Origin: Alloalcanivorax marinus
Lineage (GTDB): Bacteria; Pseudomonadota; Gammaproteobacteria; Pseudomonadales; Alcanivoracaceae
Direction of reading: 5' to 3'
Length of the DNA stretch: 64,000 nucleotides
NCBI RefSeq assembly: GCF_016906305.1
Contig: NZ_JADDOL010000003.1
Span: forward strand, 124,001-188,000
Under the pieces are notes generated by a model. The model saw only the letters and a program-made list of their open reading frames with translations, did no database searches and had not been told where the DNA came from. The position numbers and the translations under genes are program-made. Below are positions 18,933 to 25,177 of this stretch, in pieces. Each line of letters opens with the position of its first letter. The first letter of the stretch is position 1.

Positions 18933-19592
18933 ATGGCAAAAAAAGCGACGCCCAGTACCGGTAAAACCCCGGCCAACACCCTCACCCGGGGCCACAAAAA
19001 GAAAGCCCGCACCCGGCGGCAACTGCTGGACGCCGCCCTGCGCATCTACGCCCACGCCGGCGTCGGCGGCCTGGCCCTCAACACCCTCGCCGAAGAAGCC
19101 GGCGTCTCCAACGGCACCGTCTACAACTACTTCCGCTCCCGGGAACAAGTCCTCGAAGCCGTCGGCCTGGAACTCGCTGTCCAGCTCTCCGAGCAGATCC
19201 TCACCGTCAGCGAAGCCGTCGACAGCGGCGCCGAGCGCCTCAGCATCGCCGTGCGCACTTTCATGAACAAAGCCCGCACCGACCCCGACTGGACCCGCGC
19301 CCTCATCACCGTGGTCCGCTACGCCGAAGGCATGCGCTCCGCCCTCGCCACCTACCTCCGCGCCGACCTCCAAGCCGGCCGCCGCCAAGGCGACTTCCAC
19401 TACGCCCACGAAGAAATGGCCATGAGCATGGTCATCTCCGCCACCCTGGGCGCCATGAACCTGCTCGTGGAAGACGGGGAGGTGGAGCATGCCGACCGTA
19501 TTGCCGCGGAGATGGTGCTGCAGGCGTTGGGGGTGCCGCGGGGGGAGGCTGGGCTGATTGCTGGGTTGCCGTTGCCGGGGGAGGGTGGCTAG
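18933..19592 (+). CDS. TetR/AcrR-family regulator of the catabolic cluster
   Basis: The 219-residue protein has a basic N-terminus and a canonical TetR helix-turn-helix at about residues 30-75: TRRQLLDAALRIYAHAGVGG, TLAEEAGVSNGTVYNYF, then RSREQVLEAV. The C-terminal ligand domain is unassigned. It follows the flavin monooxygenase gene and has its own palindrome upstream. Together with the matching site in the divergent promoter, the layout argues that it represses the PhyH-VOC-FAH-MDR unit, the monooxygenase and itself, and is released by a pathway compound. The start is chosen at MAKKATPS, and an upstream TTG would add 18 poorly conserved residues. Confidence 0.9.
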   Translation: MAKKATPSTGKTPANTLTRGHKKKARTRRQLLDAALRIYAHAGVGGLALNTLAEEAGVSNGTVYNYFRSREQVLEAVGLELAVQLSEQILTVSEAVDSGAERLSIAVRTFMNKARTDPDWTRALITVVRYAEGMRSALATYLRADLQAGRRQGDFHYAHEEMAMSMVISATLGAMNLLVEDGEVEHADRIAAEMVLQALGVPRGEAGLIAGLPLPGEGG

Positions 19593-19630
19593 CTGGTCTT
19601 CCCGCAGAGTGGTTGGCTGATCTGCGATTT

Positions 19631-19700
19631 ATCTGATCTGGCGAGTTAGTAAGGGCTTACTTAAAAGGCCGTTGGCGCTTGGGCGTTGGCGGCCTTTTTT
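19631..19700 (+). terminator. Terminator module related to the guaA terminator
   Basis: This 70-bp stretch closely matches 9772-9840 downstream of guaA. Both begin ATCTGATCTGGC, both contain GTAAGGGCTTACTTAAA, and both end in a GC-rich hairpin with a T-run. Here the stem is built from GGCCGTTGGCGC and GCGTTGGCGGCC (19667-19694, with G-T pairs), followed by TTTTTT. It terminates transcription after the TetR gene. In both places AT-rich accessory DNA begins directly after the module. Confidence 0.8.
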
Positions 19701-19702
19701 GG

Positions 19703-19897
19703 GGAGAGTGACTTAGTCAAGATATCAGGAGAAAGCCTGCTCCCTGAATTTGTAAGTGGCTGACTTTTCTGGTTTTATTTTGCGCTAGGGAATCCAAGAA
19801 GAGTGATATGACGCCGGCGCGTTCATTGGATATTCGCGCTGCCGTCCTAATACCTGTTAGAAGGCTTTCAGGGTTTGAGGACTAGAAGAAATAATTT
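19703..19897 (+). other. Non-coding leader upstream of the reverse transcriptase
   Basis: These 195 bases precede the RT gene and contain no convincing coding frame. A short hairpin, TCAGGAG with CTCCCTGA (about 19723-19749), is visible, and CTAATACCTGTTAGAA lies at about 19848-19863. Several defence RTs and retrons use a structured RNA encoded immediately upstream as template, so this stretch is the place to look for one. A promoter is not clear. The RNA itself is inference. Confidence 0.35.
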
Positions 19898-21502
19898 ATG
19901 TTAAAAGAACTTCTTGAAAAAGGATATTTTCCTGCGGAATTGCCTGAGCCATTTACTACTAGAAGCTATGCCTCGGCATTCTGTTCGTCCTCTCTACCAG
20001 CCATGATACCTTATATATTCGGAAAAAAAGGCCCAAAGTACAGTTCGAAGTGTTCCACATTTAATTTAGCTAGGCGAGGAAAGCTTAGAAGGGTTCTATC
20101 GGTTCCCAACCCGATAAACTACTACCATTGTGCAAAGTCTATCTCAGACAATTGGACTACTTTAGAGACTTACTATAAGAAATCAGATCAATCACTTAGC
20201 CGGCCTGTGGCTGATACAAATAGAGCTCTTGGTTGGGAGCAAGGTTTCTCACGCCTCTCCGATTCAATGCTCAATACTAGATCTGCTTCAAAGTACATCC
20301 TAAAGGCTGACATTAGTAATTTTTACTCCTCTATTTATACACATAGTATTCCGTGGGCATTGCATACCAAAGCCGCTGCAAAAAGTAGCTTTGCATTTTC
20401 AGCCAGCATTGGAAATCAAATCGATACTCACGTAAGGAATTGTCAGGAGATGCAAACAAAGGGAGTGCCTATAGGGCCTGACACTTCATTTGCTATCGCA
20501 GAACTGATTCTTACATCTATCGATAAGTCACTTACCCCCAGTGTCGGGAGCAAGTATCACAGATATATAGACGATTTTGAATTTGGTTGCACATCGTTTC
20601 AACAAGCTGAATCCACTCTTGCCAAGCTGCAGGAGGCCTTGGAGCAATACGAGCTTACACTCAATTCTTCTAAAACGAAGATAATCGAACTGCCATGTCC
20701 GCTCGATCCGATTTGGCTCCATGAGCTTAAAAATTATCACTTCAGAAATGGTCGCACGAAACAGAGAAATGACCTACTCCATTACTTTGACTTGGTGATG
20801 GATTATCTTGGTAAGTTCCCTGATGACCCAATAGTGAAATATGCAATATTGAAATCATCTTCGCGTCTTACCTACACATCAAACTGGCCTGCATATCAAA
20901 GTATCATATTACAATGGTCTATCGCTGAACCTGGTATTCTTCCCATTGCTCTGGATTTCATAAAGTTCTATGAGAGTAACGGATACTTGATTAACAAAAG
21001 CGAGCTGCAAGATACGCTTGAATTTTTAATAGCAGAGCATGCTCCTATGGGGCATACAAGCGAAGTTTGTTATGCAATTTTTGGTATGATGCTTTTCGGG
21101 TTAACTTTTTCTGATTCGACTGTAAAAGTTTTATCAGAGATCGAAAATCCATTTATTGCGCTGCTTACTTTAGATGCGCAGCAGAGAAAACTAATTTCTA
21201 GCGCCCACACCTTTACCTTGTGGCGTAGTCTAATGACGCCTTCTGAATTAACCACTTCAAACTGGCTTTTGGCGTATGAGGCATTGGTTAAAGGCTGGCT
21301 TCCTTCATCAACTGGAAAAGATTACGTTAGTTCAGATCCGGGTTTTAAATATTTGAAAGCAAAGAATGTATTTTTTTATGACGAGTCATCAGTTGCGGCA
21401 TATTCACCAACGCCGAAGTATTGGGCATTAAAAGATATAACTGCTGAGCAACTGAAGTACGTGCTAGAGCCTTCTAACAAGGTGCTCCAGCCGACCTTGT
21501 AG
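19898..21502 (+). CDS. Reverse transcriptase of unassigned (defence-like) group
   Basis: The 534-residue protein contains the full RT core: RRVLSVPNPINYY (motif 1 area, about 64-76), KADISNFYSSIY with catalytic Asp138 (motif A), KGVPIGPDTSFAIAELI (motif B, from 188), YIDD at 223-226 (motif C) and LTLNSSKTKI (motif D). There is no intron maturase domain and no recognisable retron signature. The C-terminal half (about 270-534) looks mainly alpha-helical and is unrecognised. This recalls the helical C-terminal domains of abortive-infection/UG RTs such as AbiA and AbiK, but I cannot place it in a named DRT class. The gene is strongly AT-rich, and its last codons run into an attC-like site (ending SNKVLQPTL), so it looks like a cassette gene. 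Confidence 0.85.
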   Translation: MLKELLEKGYFPAELPEPFTTRSYASAFCSSSLPAMIPYIFGKKGPKYSSKCSTFNLARRGKLRRVLSVPNPINYYHCAKSISDNWTTLETYYKKSDQSLSRPVADTNRALGWEQGFSRLSDSMLNTRSASKYILKADISNFYSSIYTHSIPWALHTKAAAKSSFAFSASIGNQIDTHVRNCQEMQTKGVPIGPDTSFAIAELILTSIDKSLTPSVGSKYHRYIDDFEFGCTSFQQAESTLAKLQEALEQYELTLNSSKTKIIELPCPLDPIWLHELKNYHFRNGRTKQRNDLLHYFDLVMDYLGKFPDDPIVKYAILKSSSRLTYTSNWPAYQSIILQWSIAEPGILPIALDFIKFYESNGYLINKSELQDTLEFLIAEHAPMGHTSEVCYAIFGMMLFGLTFSDSTVKVLSEIENPFIALLTLDAQQRKLISSAHTFTLWRSLMTPSELTTSNWLLAYEALVKGWLPSSTGKDYVSSDPGFKYLKAKNVFFYDESSVAAYSPTPKYWALKDITAEQLKYVLEPSNKVLQPTL

Positions 21503-21547
21503 TTCCCCCGCTGCGTTCCTGGTTTTCCGCAGAGCGTTGTGTTGGTT
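21472..21547 (+). repeat. attC-like recombination site after the RT gene
   Basis: The left end reads TTCTAACAAGGTGCTCCAGC and the right end GAGCGTTGTGTTGGTT. Bases AACAAGGTGCTC (21476-21487) and GAGCGTTGTGTT (21532-21543) pair with one mismatch and three G-T pairs, and AAC at the left faces GTT at the right. This matches the R''-L''...L'-R' layout of integron attC sites and the AACAAGGCGCT-type left end common in gammaproteobacterial cassettes. The right core (GTTGGTT) departs slightly from the GTTRRRY consensus. It overlaps the RT stop codon region, as attC sites often do. Confidence 0.5.
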
Positions 21548-21569
21548 CTTTTTAAGTCAGGAGATGACC

Positions 21570-22400
21570 TTGAGAAAACCGCGTTTGTTCATAGCTTCAT
21601 CCGCTGAAACCCTACCGGTAGCTGAAGCTGTCAATGTGAACTTAGATCACGAGCTCGAGGTCACGATATGGAAAAATGGAACATTCAAGCTCTCCTCCTC
21701 TGCAATTGACGACCTTGTAGAAAAATCGTCGGCCGTTGATTTTGCTCTCTTTATATTCGCTCCAGATGATGTTGCCTCGATACGGAGCAGGGCCGAGCAT
21801 GTGGTGCGTGATAACGTAATTTTTGAAATGGGCTTGTTCGTTGGGGCGATTGGTAAATCGCGGTCATTTATCCTTAAACCCCGCGATGTTGAAATGCACT
21901 TGCCAACAGACCTCTTGGGTGTAACGCCTGCTGACTATGATGCAAGTCGATCCGATAACGATCTTGTATCGGCAACCAATCGGGCGTGTGCGTTGATTAA
22001 ATCAGAGGTTGATCGAATTGGATTCATTGATCATGCGAGCGTGTCGGCAACACAGAGAATTGTTGCAAATCCAGCAAATTACACGCTCATGGATCAGGAT
22101 TATCGGTTTCTCGCTACTTGCCTGAACAGCCATACATACGACCCGAGAGGAATGCCTTTCTACAGAATATCGAACAGTTTTCGAGGAATAAATGAGGCGG
22201 TCCTCCAGCTATCGTTGATAAAACTTGAGCGAATGGGTCTGCTTGATAAGATAATTGAGACCGACGAGCAAGACGGTTCCGATTATTTTGCTTATTCGGT
22301 TACGGAAATGGGGATAGATGCGCTGTTAAAAAACGAAGATGTCATCCAACCAAAACGCCCGGAGCCGGCCGATGATTTCGACGATGACATTCCGTTCTAG
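21570..22400 (+). CDS. TIR-like nucleotide-binding protein with winged helix and SSB-type C-terminal tail
   Basis: The N-terminal 130 residues match the TIR-like predicted nucleotide-binding family (PF10137, also found in CBASS Cap12/Pycsar effectors): RLFIASSAETLPVAEAVN, VDFALFIFAPDD, and RDNVIFEMGLFVGAIG with conserved Glu86, the likely NADase-type Glu. A region about 170-255 ends in a winged-helix-like LSLIKLERMGLLDKI and FAYSVTEMGIDALL. The last eight residues are DFDDDIPF, identical to the canonical C-terminal peptide of bacterial SSB, after a Pro-rich linker. The TTG at 21570 is favoured because AGGAG ends six bases before it, whereas the ATG at 21564 directly abuts that AGGAG. It lies between two attC-like sites. 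Confidence 0.8.
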   Translation: MRKPRLFIASSAETLPVAEAVNVNLDHELEVTIWKNGTFKLSSSAIDDLVEKSSAVDFALFIFAPDDVASIRSRAEHVVRDNVIFEMGLFVGAIGKSRSFILKPRDVEMHLPTDLLGVTPADYDASRSDNDLVSATNRACALIKSEVDRIGFIDHASVSATQRIVANPANYTLMDQDYRFLATCLNSHTYDPRGMPFYRISNSFRGINEAVLQLSLIKLERMGLLDKIIETDEQDGSDYFAYSVTEMGIDALLKNEDVIQPKRPEPADDFDDDIPF

Positions 22401-22476
22401 TGCAAAAAATGCGTCAGACGGATGCCTTTGCTTCGGCTTCTCTGTGTCAAGGCCACCGGCTAGCTCTGCGTTAGGA
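22396..22476 (+). repeat. attC-like recombination site after the TIR-like gene
   Basis: The right end GGCTAGCTCTGCGTTAGGA (22458-22476) has the typical attC ending GCGTTAGG. The left arm TCTAGTGCA (22396-22404) pairs fully with TGCGTTAGG (22467-22475) if three G-T pairs are allowed, and it overlaps the stop codon of the TIR-like gene. The left core lacks the usual AAC, so this is a degenerate site or a remnant. Confidence 0.4.
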
Positions 22477-22487
22477 TTGAATCTATA

Positions 22488-23189
22488 TTGGTGGATTACG
22501 TGAAAGAAATCATAGCCTGGATCGAGTCACATGGCGTGACCGTCGATCTCTTAAAATGGGTTATCGTCGGGATCTTGGCCTGGTTATTAGGCGCCTTTCG
22601 TTTTTTGAAAACGAAGCTAAAGCGGCCGACTTTAGAGATTGAGAGTCTTACCAGTCGATGCGCGTGGGAAGAGCTCGGGGATATTGATGGAAATCCGGCT
22701 AATGTGCGGGTAACGTTTTTGATTCAAGCGGGTGTTAATAATCCAACAGCAGAGCTTGTCGTCATACGAGATTTTTCACTACATATAAGAAGGCTGAAAA
22801 AATGGCCGATTTGGCATCAGGCACTTAACCCGACGTCCCTTCCTTGCAGGGTTCGTCATACGGTTGGAGACATTACTAGATATCTGAAGAATTGGTTCTC
22901 AAACTTTTCAGAGGGGCCGGGAAGCTTGACATTGGATGGTAGGATAGAAAGCATGGATTTTCAGTCGGGGTTCTTAGTTTTTGTATCCGCATCGTGGGGA
23001 AACATGCGTCCGAGGTTAATCGAAAAGGGTGTTCCGATTAAGTTAAAGGCTCGGCTGACAACAGGTGAGACTTTGTATGTTAAGTCAATAATACCAGTTC
23101 TTGAAGACCACTCAGTAATGGAGGGTTTGGTGCCAGGAATATTTGGGCACGTTGAAAATTCTTCAACGTGGAATATCATCCGAGAATAA
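22488..23189 (+). CDS. Membrane-anchored protein of unknown function
   Basis: The 233-residue protein has one hydrophobic N-terminal segment at about residues 22-45 (LKWVIVGILAWLLGAFRFLK) followed by a basic stretch, so the remaining 185 residues are probably cytoplasmic. The soluble part (CAWEELGDIDG, NVRVTFLIQAGVNNPTAELVV, GSLTLDGRIESMDF) suggests a beta-rich fold but matches no family I recognise. Start could be TTG 22488 or GTG 22491, with AGGA at 22473-22476 upstream. It shares the AT-rich composition of the RT and TIR-like genes and follows the second attC-like site, so it may be an independent cassette rather than part of one operon. Confidence 0.65.
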   Translation: MVDYVKEIIAWIESHGVTVDLLKWVIVGILAWLLGAFRFLKTKLKRPTLEIESLTSRCAWEELGDIDGNPANVRVTFLIQAGVNNPTAELVVIRDFSLHIRRLKKWPIWHQALNPTSLPCRVRHTVGDITRYLKNWFSNFSEGPGSLTLDGRIESMDFQSGFLVFVSASWGNMRPRLIEKGVPIKLKARLTTGETLYVKSIIPVLEDHSVMEGLVPGIFGHVENSSTWNIIRE

Positions 23190-23324
23190 TCCTAACCAAT
23201 GTGTCGAGTTCATTCCTGCCCAGCGAGGCTTCCACCGGGGCCTCTGACGGCTTGTCGTTTATGCAAGACGTTACAAAGCCACGAAAAATTGTCATGCAGC
23301 TTGAATCAGATGCCGTTTTAAACG

Positions 23325-23468
23325 CTAACGATTCAGTAAAGCCGCTTTAATAGCCTCCGCCCCTTTTCGATAACAAACCACAGCCAGCAGCTCCGAATCA
23401 ACCCAAACTCCCCAATAGCGACTTCCACGGTAATGCCCGATCTCGATGTTCGGCTTGCACTTTTTCAT
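23325..23468 (-). CDS. Small conserved-looking hypothetical protein (47 aa)
   Basis: An ATG at 23468, preceded by AGGAAAGC, starts a 47-residue frame: MKKCKPNIEIGHYRGSRYWG, then a VWVDSELLAVVCY segment, then KGAEAIKAALLNR. The alternating hydrophobic pattern and the good ribosome site support a real gene. Its start lies 21 bases after the stop of the 74-residue gene at 23490-23714, so the two form a mini-operon. I recall similar short proteins in Pseudomonas genomes but know no function. Confidence 0.6.
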   Translation of the reverse strand: MKKCKPNIEIGHYRGSRYWGVWVDSELLAVVCYRKGAEAIKAALLNR

Positions 23469-23489
23469 TATGCTTTCCTGTTTGTCTGG

Positions 23490-23714
23490 CTAGCCATTGA
23501 TTTCATCCAGAAAGGCACAGGCCCACTGCTCCGCATGACTGCGGCCCAATAAGGCAAGTCTTCTGGCATCCCTGATTGTTCTGTCTTCTCGGTCGAAAGA
23601 ATCCAGCCGGTTCGCAAGCGCCGAGAAAAGCGCCTCCAAATAGTTAAACTGCTCAACCGCCAAACACGCCATATCGCGTGCTTCGACCTGCTCGACATCG
23701 TGCGGCTTGGTCAT
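23490..23714 (-). CDS. Small hypothetical protein (74 aa)
   Basis: The ATG at 23714 is preceded by AAGGAGGCGGAG, a strong ribosome site, and begins MTKPHDVEQVEARDMACLA. The remainder (VEQFNYLEALFSALANRLDS, LLGRSHAEQWACAFLDEING) is predicted helical and soluble. No family is recognised. It is the first gene of a two-gene leftward unit that separates the AT-rich RT/TIR island from lldD, and its composition is intermediate between island and host. Confidence 0.65.
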   Translation of the reverse strand: MTKPHDVEQVEARDMACLAVEQFNYLEALFSALANRLDSFDREDRTIRDARRLALLGRSHAEQWACAFLDEING

Positions 23715-23824
23715 CTCCGCCTCCTTCAATTACTCTCCTTAGATCGACCCATCCAGTAGAGCGCAGACCACGAATTACGGTCTACAGACGATAAGTAGCA
23801 CTTTCCCTCTTTGTTGAGACAACC

Positions 23825-24967
23825 ATGACCATCTCCTCCACCCACGATTACCGCCTTGCCGCCAAACGCCGCCTGCCGCCGTTCCTGTTCCACTACATCG
23901 ACGGCGGCGCGTACGACGAGCACACCCTGGCGCGCAATGTGGCGGATCTGCGCGATCTGGCGTTGCGGCAGCGGGTGTTGAAGGAAGTGGGGGAGGTGGA
24001 TCTGTCGGCGCGGTTGTTCGGGGAGGCGGTGAGCCTGCCGGTGGCGTTGGCGCCGGTGGGGCTCACCGGGATGTACGCGCGGCGGGGCGAGGTGCAGGCG
24101 GCGCGGGCGGCGTCGTCGCGGGGCGTGCCGTTTACGTTGTCGTCGGTGTCGGTGTGTCCCATCGAGGAGGTGCAGCCGGCGATGACGCGGCCGATGTGGT
24201 TTCAGCTGTATGTGCTGCGCGATCGCGGGTTCATGAAGAACGCGCTGGAGCGGGCCTGGGCGGCGGGGGTGCGGACCCTGGTGTTCACGGTGGATATGCC
24301 GGTGCCGGGGGCGCGCTATCGGGACCGGCATTCGGGGATGTCCGGGCCGGTCGCGGCCTGGCGGCGGGTGCTGCAGGCGATGACGCACCCGCGCTGGGCG
24401 TGGGACGTGGGCCTGCGCGGGCGGCCGCACGATCTGGGCAATGTGTCGGCCTATCTGGGCCATCGCATCCAGCTGGAGGATTACATCGGCTGGCTGGGCG
24501 AGAACTTCGATCCGTCCATCGGCTGGCGGGATCTGGCGTGGATTCGGGAGTATTGGAAGGGCTCGATGGTGCTCAAGGGCATTCTCGATCCGGAGGACGC
24601 CCGCGAGGCGGTGCGGTTCGGCGCGGACGGCATCGTGGTCTCCAACCACGGCGGGCGCCAGCTCGATGGCGTGCTCTCCTCGGCCCGGGCCCTGCCGGCC
24701 ATCGCCGACGCCGTTCAGGGCGACCTGACGATCCTGGCGGATTCCGGCGTCCGCTCCGGCCTGGATGTGGTGCGCCTGCTGGCCCTGGGCGCGGACGGCG
24801 TGCTGCTGGGCCGCGCCTTCGTCTACGCCCTCGCCGCCGCCGGCGGGCAGGGCGTGGCCCATGTGCTGGACCTGATCGCCAGCGAGATGAGGGTGGCGAT
24901 GACGCTCACCGGGGCGCGGGCGGTTGGGGAGATTTCGAGGGAGAGTCTGGTGGGGGCGGGCGGCTGA
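23825..24967 (+). CDS. lldD: FMN-dependent L-lactate dehydrogenase
   Basis: The 380-residue protein has the alpha-hydroxy-acid oxidase fold throughout: [51 protein letters not shown], the active-site loop [10 protein letters not shown] with catalytic His275 and Arg278, and the FMN phosphate site [27 protein letters not shown]. Length and N-terminus match membrane-associated LldD, which oxidises L-lactate to pyruvate and passes electrons to quinone. It stands alone without lldP or lldR nearby. A short inverted repeat, AGACC (23765-23769) and GGTCT (23779-23783), lies upstream and could be an operator. Confidence 0.93.
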   Translation: MTISSTHDYRLAAKRRLPPFLFHYIDGGAYDEHTLARNVADLRDLALRQRVLKEVGEVDLSARLFGEAVSLPVALAPVGLTGMYARRGEVQAARAASSRGVPFTLSSVSVCPIEEVQPAMTRPMWFQLYVLRDRGFMKNALERAWAAGVRTLVFTVDMPVPGARYRDRHSGMSGPVAAWRRVLQAMTHPRWAWDVGLRGRPHDLGNVSAYLGHRIQLEDYIGWLGENFDPSIGWRDLAWIREYWKGSMVLKGILDPEDAREAVRFGADGIVVSNHGGRQLDGVLSSARALPAIADAVQGDLTILADSGVRSGLDVVRLLALGADGVLLGRAFVYALAAAGGQGVAHVLDLIASEMRVAMTLTGARAVGEISRESLVGAGG

Positions 24968-25058
24968 TCCTTGGTGCCTTGTTAAAGGCTGGCTTTAGTG
25001 CGCGCTACCTGTCTGTTCACCCAGTGCTTGGCACTTTGCACCAACCAAGGCACAATCA

Positions 25059-25135
25059 TTTTTGTGCAAACCCTTATTGGTGTAACCGTTTTTGTGCACA
25101 GATAACCCGTTTTGTGCAGCGGCTAGTTTGTGTCA
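25059..25135 (+). repeat. Repeated TTTTGTGCA motif upstream of the Fic gene
   Basis: The motif TTTTTGTGCA occurs at 25059-25068 and 25089-25098, TTTTGTGCA at 25110-25118, and a weaker TTTGTGTCA at 25127-25135. Spacings are about 30, 20 and 17 bp. The array ends 42 bp before the Fic start codon. It may be a multi-site operator. No regulator is encoded next to it, except possibly the Fic protein itself or the downstream TetR. Confidence 0.4.
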
Positions 25136-25177
25136 CCGCTTTGGGTTGTCCAAAAGCCGTTTTATTCGGAGGTCCCC

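Noticed and set aside
23188-23290. Third attC-like site after the membrane-protein gene (TCCTAACCAATGTG)
   Set aside because: A left-end-like CCTAAC is present but no right arm pairs with it convincingly, so it was not listed as a site.
25059-25135. TTTTGTGCA repeats as plasmid-type iterons or an origin
   Set aside because: Only three to four copies at uneven spacing, no Rep gene and no AT-rich melting region; a promoter operator is more plausible.
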